Source: Filosporella fistucella (Eukaryota; Ascomycota; Leotiomycetes; Helotiales). Taken from it: a stretch of 64,000 nucleotides of DNA. The stretch spans positions 1,798,001 through 1,862,000 of the forward strand of contig JAQJZZ010000011.1 in NCBI GenBank assembly GCA_030077755.1, given 5' to 3'. How positions within the stretch are numbered: the first letter of the stretch is position 1; every line of letters starts with the position of its first letter. Below the pieces are notes generated by a model, which searched no databases, had not been told where the DNA came from, and worked only from the letters and a program-made list of their open reading frames with translations. Made by a program: the position numbers and the translations under genes. Positions 47,350-60,214 of this stretch are shown here, in pieces.

Positions 47350-47637
47350 GAACAGAATTTGCAACCACCAACTGCCAAACCCTGGCAGACAGTGACGCGA
47401 GATCTATGGCTTAGCTTCCTAGCTGTGTGTATTTATTATTTCCGCTTGCCAGAACAGCCTCTCGGCATCGATCCAAGGAGCTCTTTCAAACGGAGAGGCA
47501 AAATAGAGTTTTGCCTAACAATGCTAACTTGAAGAATCGCCATCTCCGGTGCTGAGGGAACCATTCTCAATTGGCTTGCCCTGGTCCTCATTCAGATTTC
47601 CCAATGACTTACAGAGCTTTAGCGCACATTAGAGGAT

Positions 47638-48530
47638 CTAGCAAAGCTCCCAAGACGAGGCGACAAAGTCATCATGCATGCTCACCATCGGGTAGAACGG
47701 CCAGCTTGCCTGTGCTTTTGAAGTCGTGAAAGGACTTGCGCGATTAACTTTTCGAATGTTGAAATATTCGTGATCAGACACAATGCAAGTTCGATGGATG
47801 TTTGCGAGACACTTGTCCCCTGCCATAATGAGACTGGCGAGTTTCCAAGCTATTATTAACTCTACTATTATGTTGAGTACATGGCCCGAAATACCTTGAG
47901 CTTGGATGAAAGAGGGCCCAGGACTTAACGTTTGCCTTGTCCATTCATTCCATGATTGATGCTGAAGAAGATTTGGCAATCGTGTATAATTCTTTGGACG
48001 TTACCTTGCATTATGGAGTACAAACTTACATAGTCACCACATCCACTCACGAATCGGCAGCACCTGCGGAAATGAAACCTAATGTCGAGCAGATCGGGGA
48101 TCAGACTCATAGGTAGTATCAAGCGGCAATATGGGGAAAGGCGGAGCACAACCAGAAACGAAGATGGCCGGGTCGAGGTCCGGCAACTTGGACCCTGGAA
48201 TCACTAAATTCTCCGTGGCCACGGCAAACAACATCCTGATAGAACAACGCGCCAAGGAAAAGTGAGGAGGCAGACAACTCTGGACCAAGGCTTTCGATAT
48301 TGCGCTCTGGAGGGACATCAGATAATGAGAGAATTCCAGGTACGAGTTACTGAGTAGCTCATACAGTGGAACAGGGGCTTTAGAGTGTACGCAGGTATGC
48401 GCCACAGATCCAAAATGGGTTGACAGGTTCTGGGAGGAGAAACGGCGTCCCCAAACATACCCAATTCGACAAGCATAGCGACACTAGACAGATCGTACGA
48501 GTATGGGGACATTGGTGAAATGTAGGCGCG
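47638..48530 (-). pseudogene. Possible decayed gene, minus strand
   Basis: Several overlapping minus-strand frames carry protein-like text but change frame: TFHQCPHTRTICLVSL near 48.5 kb, KAPVPLYELLSNSYLEFSHY near 48.35 kb, and DLDPAIFVSGCAPPFPILPL near 48.15 kb. The order recalls a 2EXR-type protein with internal frameshifts. No splice model I tried gave one open frame. Weak call. Confidence 0.22.
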
Positions 48531-49023
48531 ACTGGCTCCAGCATATTTGGAGTCTATCTGGCAAATATCTGCAGCTGAACTACCTCGACCACCTAGAGAT
48601 CTACGATACTTAAACTCTCGACGAGAGTGCGTGTTCGATACAATTCTGCTAAGTACCTACCAACTCATCCTCGCCATCTCCGTTGTGCACCTGTTTCTTC
48701 GAAGCTCACTGACTGCAGCACGGATCTCAACCGAGCGCTGTGCATCTCAGTTTGCTGCACGGTTGCATTTTTCAACGCCATAGGGGATCTAGCTTTGGGA
48801 ATCTAGCCTCTGCCAAGGGCAGCCCCCTATGAGATACTATGAAGCGGTCGGGGGATCCTGATCTTCACTTTCACACGCCTCACCACCTACCTCCAGATCA
48901 CTCCGTATAGTACATCTCAATATCACCATCTACGGCACCGTATCGTGCATAGACGTACAAACTGACAGACTCTACATCCTCCTACCCGCCGCCTCTCTGT
49001 CCAAAACATTCCCATTCCCATTC

Positions 49024-49068
49024 CTACCTTACCTACTCGGAACCTACCTCCACACCTACCTACCTACG
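49024..49068 (+). repeat. TACCT repeat tract
   Basis: Imperfect CTACCTTACC and ACCTACCTACC units on the plus strand, the sense of the phytochrome gene about 400 bases downstream. Confidence 0.65.
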
Positions 49069-49448
49069 GTTTGGCATCTCTATCAGCCTATCCCTGTACG
49101 CTTCCCCATCCGCCGAACCTGTGCTGAACCTTATTTTCTCGATTCCCATTTCTCTCCAAGTACAAACACCATCTGCTTTGATCGGACCCTTCCCACGCTT
49201 GTCTGCCCTGCTCATGCACATCACCAAGATATTGTCAATGTCGATGCTGTGCCCATTACTCGTGCCCGTTTAATAAAACGCAAACTGCCTACTGCTTCTC
49301 GACCCGCCTAATGCTGGGCACTTTCTATACATACTGCTACTACTTGATAAAGTGACGAATCAATTGAACCTGACATGAGCTCAAATGAAAAGACACGGAG
49401 ACAAATAACATACCAGCAAAAAGTGTAGGCTTGCACTTTAATGCCGCC

Positions 49449-52400
49449 ATGTCCACGACAGAGACCGAAGAGAGAAGTCCTTTTAAGATACAGAGAATAT
49501 TTCCAATTCGAGTGCAGGGTCTAGATGGGAGGGGCCGAAAAGCCGGTAAGATTTCTGCCTACTTCAAGCACATGAATACTAATCTGATTCGAAGCCAATT
49601 TATCTAGGGACGATGTGAAGGAACAAAAGTCTGCAGAGAAACTCATTACCCCGCCGCCTCGCCCTCGAAAAGACTCGGAAGATAACAATGGTGATTCTGT
49701 TGAGCCTCCGAGCGTTTCCATCAACCAAGAGTTGGTTGGAACTTCCACGCTGAGTGCGGGCCGTTTCCTCTTGAATACAATAAATTTCGCCAAAGATACT
49801 GGAAGCGCTGAATCAGGTGTGCAAGTTGACCGCAAGGTTTATAAATGTGAGGACGAACCGTGAGTAGACGACTCCTTATATCATCGTCTGAAGGTTTGGT
49901 GACCGTTCGAACTAGGATACACATACCGGGTGCTGTACAGACGTTCGGTGCCTTGATCGCCATCAGAGAAGATTCAGGCGGTCACTTTCTTGTAAGAGTC
50001 GTCAGCGAGAATTGCAAAAGCATTACTGGTCTTGAGCCAGAGGCTTTGTTCGAGCTACGATGCTTCACGGATCTTCTGATACCAAGCGACAAGAAAGAAT
50101 TCTCATCTCGGGTGCGAAGCATGAAAAATCGGGAGCAGACTTCGAGAACTAGTCCGGATGTGTTCTCTCTCTCTTTGACATCACTCATGGGAGCTCCGCT
50201 CGCATGCTTCATTGCAATGCATTGGAGTGCCACGTCCAACGTAGTGGTTTGCGAATTCGAATTAAAGAAGGATGTCTTCAACCCTCGACATCCACCTGAA
50301 GATGGCTTACCAGATAAGCCAGTTGAGGTTGTTGAAAGTCAAGCTACCGAAGAAGAGAGGCTCATGTCCACAAGGTGCATGAGCAAACCACTCCACGCAG
50401 TCCAGGTCGCACGAGAGACTTCAAGGCAAATCGGGTCAATGGAACTCTTTCACGTCCTATGTGAAATTCAAAATCAACTGGCTTCTGCGACGACGCTTGC
50501 TGAGCTCCTGGACATTGTTGTTGGTTTGGTTTACGAATTAACTAGTTTCCACCGCGTGATGGTCTACCAATTTGATGACACGAATGCTGGTTCCGTCGTT
50601 AGTGAGATCGTGGATGCCCGAGCCTCTAGAGACAGTATGTTTGATGTTTTTCTCTTTGCATATTTCTTGCCCATGCCCCAGGTAATACTTGCCGAACATG
50701 GGTAGAGGACTATCCGTCACGCATCGCACTCACCGCGTTTGATAGTCCAACTATCCTCCTAAACAACTGATGCTAATCATGTCGAAAGTTTACAGAGGAT
50801 TAAAATTTCCTGCGTCTGATATTCCCAAGCAAGCTAGAGATTTATATATGATAAACAAAATTAGGGTGCTATACGACCGAGATCAACCGACAACTAGACT
50901 TGTTTGCAGGACGAAAGAAGATGCTATCACACCGCTAGATCTTACACATGCATACTTGCGAGCTATGTCTCCTATTCACATCAAGTACCTGGAAAATATG
51001 GGAGTACGCGCTACAATGTCGATTTCCTTAACGGTGGACAACAAGCTTTGGGGATTGATAAGCACACACACCTACGGCGCAGGCATGCGCGTGTCACTTC
51101 CCGTGCGAGAGCTTTGTAGGGCTTTGGGAGACTTGGCTAGTACAAATATCGAGAAATTGATATATGCGACCCGCATCAAGGCACGGAAGCCCTTGTCTAC
51201 CCAACCACCCACGAAATCACCATCCTCATATATTGCGGCTTCCTCAGCAGATTTGCTTAAGATGTTTGGTGCCGACTTCGGCTTCTTGGCAATCAAAGGC
51301 GAGGCAAGAACTATTGGCAAGCTGTATGCTTATAATGAAGCCATAGTACTTTTGCAATACATCCGGCATCAAGCTTACAGGACGATATATTCTACGCAAT
51401 GCATCTCCAAGGACTGTCCCGAGATCCACTACGAACCTGGATTTTCTGTTATAGCTGGAATGCTTGTGATTCCCCTAGCTCTGTCCGGTTCAGATTTTCT
51501 CATCTTCTTCCGCAAAGGACAAACACAGGAAGTCCACTGGGCGGGAAACCCCTATGAGAAGAAACGCCAGGTAGGAAACTATTTGGAACCCCGCGCCAGC
51601 TTTCGACGGTGGAGTGAGAAGGTCATAGGACGGAGTAGGGAGTGGACTGAAGATCAAGGTATGGGTCAGAAACCCTTGGAGACTCGTGTGCTAATTAAAA
51701 CATAGTCGAATCTGCTGCTGTTCTTAGTACCCTCTATGGAAGGTTCATCGAGGTTTGGCGTCAAAAGGAGGCAATAGTGCAGCGAAATCGCATGACTCGA
51801 CTTCTGATCCGAAATGCGGGCCACGAAGGTAGGCGGATCATTCAATACGCTAGTTTACATATTGAATAGTCGTAGTTAGGACACCACTAAACAGCATTAT
51901 CAATTATTTGGAAGTGGCATTGGAGGAGGAATTAGATGAACGAGCTCGGCAACACCTTCAGCGGTCACTACAAGCTTCGAAATCCATGATTTTCCAAGTC
52001 AACGATCTTCTTAATTTGACAGAAGCGGAGGACTCTGACTTGAGTGTGAGTAATGATTTAATTTCAGTCATTTCTAGATTGTGTCTTTGCCGCTCCAGTT
52101 CCCTTCGGCCACTGCTTTGCGATTTGCAGTACTGACAAGACAAGATTCACGAGGACAACGTGAATTTGAGAACTTTACTCAATGAGGTTATCACGTCCTT
52201 CCAAGAAGCTACTTCACGTCCAGACCTCCAGATACAGCTCAATGAGGACGAGAAGGTACCTGCGATTGTACGATGTGATCCTTCTACCATCCGCCAAGTC
52301 GTATCAAACTTACTTGCAAACGCCATAGAGCATTCCAATGGAACCATTGTCTCTATTAACTGTGAGTGATACGTTTATATCCATTTCTGTCTGAGCCTTT

Positions 52401-53690
52401 CATGCTCCCGTTACTTCCATTTACTGGATGTCGCGTGCGTGATTGGCCTTCGCCAACACGACGACAAAGATCTTTCGAATAGCTTACTAACGACGACCAC
52501 AGTGGCTCACGTCGAAAACACGCCTAGCACTACCATTGTAGAACTATCCTTTCAGGATAATGGGCGCGGCATGTCAGAAACTGAGCTCGATGCCCTATTC
52601 CAAGACTTCGAGCAAGTCCTTGATGACGAAGAAAATCAAGCATCTGGCTTGTATGTGGGAGGGGGCGAGCCGCTAGTGAAGGGAAATGTTTCCCTGGGCT
52701 TAGGTCTCGCCATGACAGCAAGATTCGTTCGTTTGAACGGTGGCCAGATAGAGATATCATCCGAACCATCAAAAGGGACGAAAGTGTCAATGAAAATACC
52801 GTTCCGAAAGCCACGCCAGGATATTGCTCTCGATATTGAAAACCGAAGCGAGGTTTCACTTCCAACGCCTCCGTTGACAACCCCAGAGATTGGCCTACCT
52901 GGCCCGACCAGTTTTCAAATGCCTCCTGGAACCTTAGAACGCTCTGTGTCTCTAGATGCCATATTGCCCATTCGTCAGCCTCTGGGGTACACACGAAGAG
53001 AAGAGATGTTCGCCCCAGGACCAGAGTCGCTGGCTTCGATTGCTCAAGCAGTTGGAATGACAACTGCACCGACATTTGATCCGAATACAGGCCGATTTCC
53101 GTTTCCGGCTGTTGGAGCCCCATATCACCGAGTCAGCGTTCTGATAGCAGAAGACAACCCGTTGAATAGTCGCCTTTTAGATACCCGACTTACGAGGAGA
53201 GGGCATCAGGTGAAAGTAACTGTCGATGGCCGAGCATGCGCCGAATGTTTCAAAGCCTCCCCAGATGCTTTTGATGTTATCTTGATGGACTTGCAAGTAA
53301 GCAAAATCTCACATACTGTTCCTCAAAATGCGTAGAATGGACAATTACTAACTCGAGCAGATGCCCCTTGTCGATGGCAACGCCTCTACTCGGCTTATTC
53401 GAGCGTTCGAGAAAGAGTGTTCACCGCCACTCTCCGAGTTCGCGAAACCTTATGGTCGGATTCCAATCATAGCTGTCTCCGCTTCTCTCGCAGAACAGAG
53501 TTATGCTGAGTACCTCGACAATGGCTTTGATGGCTGGATACTCAAACCGATCGATTTTACACGCCTGGAGGCTATCATTGCAGCGATCATGGAGGAGGAA
53601 AAGAGAAAAGAATTATTGTATGGTAAAACGCAGTGGGGACTTGGTGGTTGGTTCAAAATGCATGTGGATGAGCATGCTTGCGGCTCGTAG
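49449..53690 (+). CDS. phy: Fungal phytochrome hybrid histidine kinase (second copy)
   Basis: Second biliverdin-binding photoreceptor kinase. Nine exons: 49449-49545, 49595-49859, 49916-50634, 50789-51658, 51706-51828, 51876-52045, 52145-52361, 52503-53296 and 53361-53690 (1194 residues). The N-terminal extension is only about 116 residues. Cys117 in CEDEPIHIPGAVQTFG is the chromophore site. GAF starts near 296 (PASDIPKQARDLY) and PHY near 480 (SSYIAASSADLLKMFGADFG). The H-box is NAGHEVRTPLN, with His690. ATPase motifs are NLLANAIEHSN, DNGRGMS and GLGLAMTARFV. The receiver starts at about 1034 with AEDNPLNS, then Asp1083 in VILMDLQMP and Lys1147 in ILKPID. All catalytic residues are present. 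TACTAAT/TACTAAC branch points support introns 1, 7 and 8. The linker before the receiver is about 90 residues shorter than in the first copy. Two intron positions are shared with that copy; six are extra. Confidence 0.94.
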
Positions 53691-54174
53691 ATTTCTTATT
53701 GATGTTGCGAGAATTATCTCTAATTCGTGGAATCGTTTTCGATGATCGGCGTACTCAACTCTCTAAGACGTATACAGTTGGAAAAAAGACTTCAAAAGAC
53801 GCATATGGAAGGGCGCTAGCACATGCTTTGGTATGATTCGATACCCTTGGAATATTTTGTAGCGAAGGGTTTCATTGTTCGTGGGTACATGAACAAGATG
53901 TTGGCTAGAAAGGCTCACGGGTGCCATACGTATGGAATTCAGACCGAAGATGTATAGTATATATGGGCAGGTTTTAGAAGAGGTGTGAATTTACAACGAG
54001 AAATGATTGGTTGTAACAGAACTCCAAGCAAAAGGTATCAACTGAATTTATAAACAGACAATGCCACCAGCGCTTCCACTTCCCTACCCACCAGTAGAAA
54101 ATTAATTCAGGCACTCGAAGTGGGCATGTATCCATACTGTCCTTTCTTAAAAGTACAATCCCTTGATATCACGC
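53691..54174. terminator. Convergent intergenic region
   Basis: 484 bases between the 3' ends of the second phytochrome and the LITAF gene. AT-rich, no gene; it should contain both polyadenylation sites. Confidence 0.45.
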
Positions 54175-54825
54175 CTACTGCCTTCCATGAGCCAATACCT
54201 CAGTCCTGCCGCTACGATGCCAGACTGCAAGCATAGTTCCGCAATTTCCACACTTGTGCTCACAATCTTTGAACCAGGATGCGATGTAGGGAATACACCC
54301 AAGACAGAGACAGCAGCAGAGAAGAATGGCCGAGACACTATTTTCTCGATCAGCCTCATCCACCAAATATTGCAACGTTCGAGAATCGAAAAGGCAGGGG
54401 GAGGGGACTTACTGTGTAGTGCCACCGCTCACATACTCCGTTCTTGTCATCTCTCTTACTCCACAAACCGGACAATCGACTGGCTGCGCAGATTGCTGCA
54501 GGTTCGCGATCGGTGTTGCGGATTGGTAGACATTCGTCCTCTGCGCATTCATGTTTCCGTTTCCTGCTTGTGGAACACTTTGGGTAGAAATCCCTTGCTG
54601 AAACGCGGGCTGTTGTTGTTGCGATTGGGGAGGATATTGGTTGTAGTCGTGCTTCTCGTTAGTCTGAGGAGTGACAGTATTACCGTAAGTTGGAGGCGCG
54701 TTGTGGATTTCTGGGCTGGCCATAGGAGGAGGTGAGGTCATGCCAGTGTGATGTTGGTTTTGCATCAGGACCGGTTGTTGGTTATCCATGGTGTAGGTAG
54801 GTTGAGTTGATTGTGGGTACGACAT
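54175..54825 (-). CDS. LITAF-domain zinc-ribbon membrane protein
   Basis: LITAF-like proteins are monotopic membrane proteins of late endosomes, lysosomes and the plasma membrane. Exons are 54825-54413 and 54337-54175 (191 residues). The first 115 residues are Gln/Pro/Asn-rich (YPPQSQQQQPAFQQG), with PTYG-like motifs. The LITAF domain follows: CPVCGVREMTRTEYVSGG, then across the intron TTHVSAILLCCCLCLGCIPY, IASWFKDCEHKCGNCGTMLA, ending VLAHGRQ. The CPVC and CGNC pairs form one zinc site, split by the hydrophobic Cys-rich hairpin, as in the family. The frame is open upstream, but the first ATG is MSYPQSTQP. Confidence 0.9.
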
Positions 54826-56450
54826 GTTTGCTGATGTTAATTCTTGAAAAGAGGATGTAGAGAATCGAAAATTTTGACCTGAGTAGGAGCGATGAGGTAT
54901 TGGGTGATGTAGTAGGAAGCAAGTCAGTGGTTCCACCTTCTAATATAAACTCGACCGGGCGAATCTTGCGGCGCAGAATATAATTCACGCTGATGTGAGC
55001 TGGCTCTGCTGTCACAGATTGGATAAATGGAGTGGCGTTGATGCGAGTATGATGTGAGCTATGCAAAATATACACTCTCACTCGAGAGGAAGGTAGGGGA
55101 GCTGGTTTCAAATACCAGTGCAGCCTCCAGATTCAAGCTCGCCTTCCAAGCAGCTTTACCAGGAAATGTACTCGACTTCACGTCAACTTTCCACCCTAAA
55201 CAAGAAATTAAACCCAAAGCATTGGGCTTGAAGGGGTCAATCTCCATGGCATCCCCATTACCAAGCCTTCCTTCGAACAATGTTGGTAGCATTTGAATTA
55301 GAAAGCGATCGGTGATTCCCTAAGTCCCTTCACTTGGAGGTCACTTGCACAAAAGGTGGTATAGACACGAAGGCGCAAGGTGTTAAACACTCTTGGTGCC
55401 TGCCTACTGTGGCCGGATCCTGGAAAGGCTGAGAGTCTGGGACGGCGCCGTGCCTTGGGGTTGACGTAAAGATCGCCTCTACCAGGTGACATAGCGAGAA
55501 TAGTGGAAGAGGACCTGGTTACCTAATTCCAGGTTTGAGTGGTGATGGTTGGGGGCACACGTGATAGGAACTTCCTGTGGTTTATAGGTAAATTATAACA
55601 CTTTTGGCTACCTCTGATTGAAATAGGTCAAAGGGAGGAATGACTTCTTTAATGGAGGTTCCGAGTCTAGGTGAATTTCCAGCGTCTTCTAAATATCATA
55701 GCATGATAGCGTATGGCAACCTAGACGATGAAGCATTTGAGGAAGCTGGTCATCATTTTATTACAGAGATGCGCCTGACGCAGTTTCGGAGTAAAGAAAC
55801 CACAAATTCCATCGAAGGGATAGAATAACCACCGTACTTAACGAATATCCCAGTATCTTACTCCAATCTACACCCACTCTCATTTTCTTCGTAAACCTAG
55901 AAGATACGCAGCTAATTGTCACACATTCTGCTGGAAGTGTAATTCGAGTGGCAGCCTTTTTGCTCTGATAGTAATATTGTAGACAACTAGGGTAGGTGAC
56001 CGGACAAGTCATAGTCGGTACAATATCTCATGAGGGTTCTTGCCGAAGAGACAGAGTGAGGTTTCATATCACATCACAGATATGGGCAAGTACCCGGCCT
56101 CCCCTTACCCAAGTGATGAAAAAGTAGGTGCCATTCAAGGAAGAGATATTCAAGAAGCAAGGGTATCATATAAAGAGCATTTTAATACAAGTCGCTTCCC
56201 GGATAGTAGCACAGGGGCCCGCCCCCACATCAGGGTCTACCACCCTACTTTCACCTCTCGTCCGAAGAGCTCTCTTTTTGCTCTACCCAGACGACGTGGG
56301 TCCATCGTTCATCGTACCTCACAGGACCCGAACCCTATAGATAAAAATCCAGGAGTTAGTTATCTGTAGATGTAGTTGTTTATGAACAGATGCACATTTC
56401 TGCAAGCACTTGCTCCGAAGTCCGAGCTCTGATAAAGCCATGGGAAAGGG
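54826..56450. other. Intergenic, no firm gene
   Basis: About 1.6 kb between two minus-strand genes. Frames at 55640-55828 (62 residues, acidic) and 56040-56369 have ATGs but no recognisable domain. I do not call them genes. Confidence 0.4.
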
Positions 56451-58143
56451 TCAGGTTTTCGGAAATCTGCAACCTACATCAAAGTTTCCAACTGTGTGAG
56501 CATGATTAAACATCTGCTGCATTTCTCTGGCTTGTGCGTGTATCTCGGCCAAGCTCTTCTTTAGCTTTCGACTACACTTGATATATCGCGCATCATCTGG
56601 AAGCGTCGAAAGTTAACAGGGACTAGTGATACCAGAAAAATTCGGGCTCACCTTCATAGTCCCTCATACAATCTATGAATACTTCCAATTCTTTCTCCGA
56701 CCATGGTTCGGGTCCCGTCTGGAGCTTCGTGCGTTTAATGTCGACTTGCAGCCTTTCGAGAGGAGGCCTGGCAAATATTTGGCTTAAATTCTCGGCGAAC
56801 GGATCGTCTTCGTCAAGCGAGGCTTGGGGAGTCCTTTCCATTCTCCTTCCCCCTTTTGCCCCACTCAGGTGTTTTGATATCCATGGATCCTCTCGGAGCT
56901 TTGCAAATTGCCTCCTGCGAAGTTTGTCCCGTCGCTTCTTTTCACGGGCTCTTTCCTCGGCCTCCTTTTGTTCCCTTTGCTCTTGATTCCTTTTATATCT
57001 GTCCATTTTCTCCATATCATTCTCCGCCCTCAACATACATTCTCTTTTGGCTAATTCTACCTCAACGTTGCTGATGAGGCTTTTGAGATCTTTGATGATG
57101 CGTCTATTTGGCAAAATTAGTTCATAGCTCATGCTCCCCTTTGGTTTGGGTTGGCAGTCGGGTGGGATCCTAGAAGCCGAAGTGGATATATCGTAAAGAC
57201 AGCTCAGGAGGTCGACGAATCGTCGAAGGCTTTGGGTCTGTACGGGCGCTCCCACGGATAATACTTTGGCGCACTCTTTTGACGTTGCTAGAAAGCTAGG
57301 AATGACATGAAAATAGAGATCTAGCAGTAGTGGCCGCCTGCTAGTATCACCCTCTTTCAATTTGTTAAGATCTTCTACAATGTCTTTCGTGGATTCCTTG
57401 ACACTGGTGAAAACAGTGTCAATGAGCTGCTCCATCTCAGTACCATCTTCACGTGTATCATCATCCCCATTCGCAGGCGGTTCCGCTTCTTGCATATGGC
57501 CAAACTCGGTGAAGAGTTTTCCCAACAACTTGTCCAGGTTCTTGCCCCGAGGCTGTGTTGGCCTTTTAGAGATATCGGCAGAAGGCCTCTTTTCATTCTT
57601 ATGGACGGTATAACCCACGCGATTCATGGTATCTATCATTCCTTCCAGACGGCCAATATATTCACAAGTACTTTCAATGTCGTCGCGTACATCCCTATGC
57701 TCATTTGCAGGTGATCTTGACCGTACATGATTTCGTACCTCAGTCCTAGATGAAGGACTAGCCGTGCCTTCACCTAAGTTTCGAGGTGTTTTCAGAACAC
57801 CTGGTTTGACCGGAGGGCGTTGTTTTGGGGGACGACCAGGTCCGCGTTTCGGCTTTTCTGGATGTGCAGCCATATTTCCAGAACCGTCGGCTACAATGTT
57901 TGCTGCTGTAGATGGATCTGATGCGTTTTCTGCAACTGCTACAGATGTCCCGTTGCGAGTTGGCATGTGAGCAAGGTTGCCGCGACTCATTATTGGTCTG
58001 CACAATGGTGCTTGTGCTTTTGCGACCCTCGTTTTTGCCTTTCTGCGAGGCCTGTCGTTTTGCTCACTGCCATCGGGAAACTCGTCCTCATCTCGCCCCT
58101 CGGCTTGCTTGCGCTTCGATCGAAGTTTAGGTGCAGAGGGCAT
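56451..58143 (-). CDS. AT-hook nuclear protein with C-terminal Myb/SANT-like segment
   Basis: Probable chromatin-associated protein of unknown role. Exons are 58143-56652 and 56596-56451 (545 residues). The N-terminus is basic and disordered (LRSKRKQAEGRDEDEF, RPRRKAKTRVAKAQ). An AT-hook lies near residue 100 (KRGPGRPPKQRPP). A helical region of about 200 residues includes CEYIGRLEGMIDTMNRVGY and LLLDLYFHVIPSFLATSKEC. A charged coiled coil follows (EQREQKEAEERAREKKRRDK). The C-terminus begins like a Myb/SANT helix, PWSEKELEVFIDCMRDYE. The 55-base intron (56597-56651) joins this to DDARYIKCSRKLKKSLAEIH and ends RFPKT. Without splicing the frame stops after 9 more residues, so the intron is well supported. 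I do not recognise a named orthologue. Confidence 0.82.
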
Positions 58144-58622
58144 GATGATGGCCGGGTGTTAAGGCCTATCCTAATCGATCTATCGTCAGGAGCACAATTG
58201 AGTTCGTCTATCACAAAAGGGTTAGGAAACTTTTCGAAGTAGGCATCGCTGGATTATGTATCCACCTCTTCCGGTATGTTGAAGTCGGTGCCTGAGGCTG
58301 TGTTAGACAATGTGTGTGCATCAAAATCGGTCAACAATAGACTGTGCTAATATTACCCAACCTGAGAGGAAGACCATTCGAAATAATCGTCGAGTGCCAT
58401 ACAAGCTTTGATGTCGAATTCTGCGTTAGTCCAGAGCTTCTCGCAAGATAATTCAGACGCTGAGGTTGAACTTGTCTGTGGTGTCAACAAGCGACCCTGA
58501 CCCAGGTTAGAACGCGTTGCGCCTAGCGACAAGGGTCAACTAGAGTTCAGTACACGACATCACGGGTTTCGTCATCAAAACCACCAACGCACATTTGGGA
58601 CACAGCACACATTTTCAGAACT
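58144..58622. promoter_or_regulatory. Divergent promoter, AT-hook gene / PTPA
   Basis: 479 bases between two divergent start codons; a shared promoter region. No distinct motif or gene is recognised. Confidence 0.5.
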
Positions 58623-60214
58623 ATGGATCCGAATATCGAAGGTGCGAACCAAGCCCAGGATTATACAGTCCCCAGAACCTTACAAATACTGAATCAGGGA
58701 GAACCGCATCATTTTGTGAAACCGATTAAAAGAATACATGAAGGTCATGATGTTCCAAGATTCCTTACCTCGAGAGCCTACCAAGATATCGGTACTTTTG
58801 TCATGCAGCTTAATATAGCTATGTGTCCAAGGAAGTCTTCGCAGGCCAGTCAATCACAAGTATGGCAGCTTGACTCTCCGATCGTATTGTCAGAGCCAGT
58901 TCAGAAGTTGCAAGAACTACTGCAACACATAGACTCGATCATCGAAGAAGCTCCTCCTGATACTGGACCTCGGAGATTTGGCAATGTCAGTTTTAGGAAG
59001 TGGAACCAACTTCTTGAAGAGAGGGTTAAGGGTCTTTTGAAAAACCATTTGCCGAAGTCTGTTGTTGAGCTCCAAACTGATACCGAAGACGGCATTTCGG
59101 TACTAGACGAGCTCATACCGTACCTTATGGGAGGGTTTGGAAGTGCCCAAAGATTGGACTATGGTACGGGTCATGAACTAAGTTTTCTCGCATTCCTGGG
59201 CTGTATCTGGAAGCTTGGTGGGTTCACCAAAGAGCACTCTAATGATGGGGCTCTGGAGAGAACTATCGTCATAGGAATAATTGAACCGTAGGTCCATACT
59301 AGCAAAATAGTATCGACTGTTACTGATGTATTGCTGTAGATATTTGCGAGTAGTGAGGCGTCTGATTCTTACGTATACTCTCGAACCAGCAGGATCTCAC
59401 GGAGTCTGGGGCTTAGATGATCACTTCTTTCTATCTTACATATTTGGATCAGCTCAGTATTGCCCTCCTATCACAGACACTGATGCCATGCCAGTTGAAG
59501 ATTCTTTACCAAGTGCCCCAAATCCAGCAGATATCTCCAAAAAAGCTATCGTGCAAAGGGAGAGGCAACGTAACATGTACTTCTCGGCTGTGGGGTTTAT
59601 CAACGATGTTAAAACCGGTCCGTTCTGGGAACATAGCCCAATATTGTTTGACATATCGGGCATTCGATCGGGCTGGGGCAAGATAAATAAGGTTTGATCA
59701 ATAGTTGTTTGTTCTTTCATTCTTCTGATTGTGTATAAGGGAATGATTAAGATGTACAACGCGGAGGTGTTGTCGAAATTTCCAGTAAGATTGTCCTTCT
59801 CAAAGACAAGCCATCCCGAGTCCTTAGAGACTCAAAAAGACCAACACTTGAGCGTTGTTCCGAGCTGACAACAACCAGGTTGTTCAGCATTTTCCTTTCG
59901 GATCGCTATTCAGCTGGGACCTTGACCCTGATGCCGTTCAAATGATCCCTTCCATTCACACAGCAAGTCAGCCGGCAGGAGGTTTGGCATCCTCTAATGT
60001 CACGGCAGCTCGGCCAACTGAATCCACAAGAGCACCATGGGCAAGTGCTTCATCAGCCAGCGGACCCATGAGCTCAACAGCAGCACCTTGGGCTAGTTTA
60101 CAATCTAGACAGCCGCCTGGAATTCGTGGGCAAGATATATCATTGGCAAACAACTCACCAAATGCACCAACAAAAGCACCTTGGACATCCCAAGGACGAC
60201 AAGAGAGAAAGTGA
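58623..60214 (+). CDS. rrd1: PP2A activator PTPA (Rrd1-type peptidyl-prolyl isomerase)
   Basis: Activates and helps mature the PP2A catalytic subunit, acting as a peptidyl-prolyl isomerase in cytosol and nucleus. Exons are 58623-59287, 59340-59691, 59740-59784 and 59879-60214 (465 residues). The PTPA fold runs from about 30 to 375: [116 protein letters not shown] Pro/Ala/Ser-rich tail of about 90 residues has three APWAS/APWTS-like repeats. Such a long tail suggests the Rrd1 rather than the Rrd2 branch. Exon 3 is only 45 bases and encodes [15 protein letters not shown]. Confidence 0.93.

Larger units (their letters stand above)
46263..49448. promoter_or_regulatory. Upstream region of second phytochrome, with possible gene remnants
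   Basis: About 3.2 kb. TACCT repeats lie at 49024-49068, some 380 bases before the phytochrome start. A 101-residue frame at 47044 and minus-strand pieces at 47638-48512 may be decayed genes; they are listed separately. Otherwise nothing is recognised. Confidence 0.45.

Noticed and set aside
52530..53123. Minus-strand frame of 197 residues
   Set aside because: Antisense to the kinase and linker part of the second phytochrome; no domain.
54163..54735. Plus-strand frame of 190 residues
   Set aside because: Antisense to the LITAF gene, whose CxxC motifs and splicing are clear.
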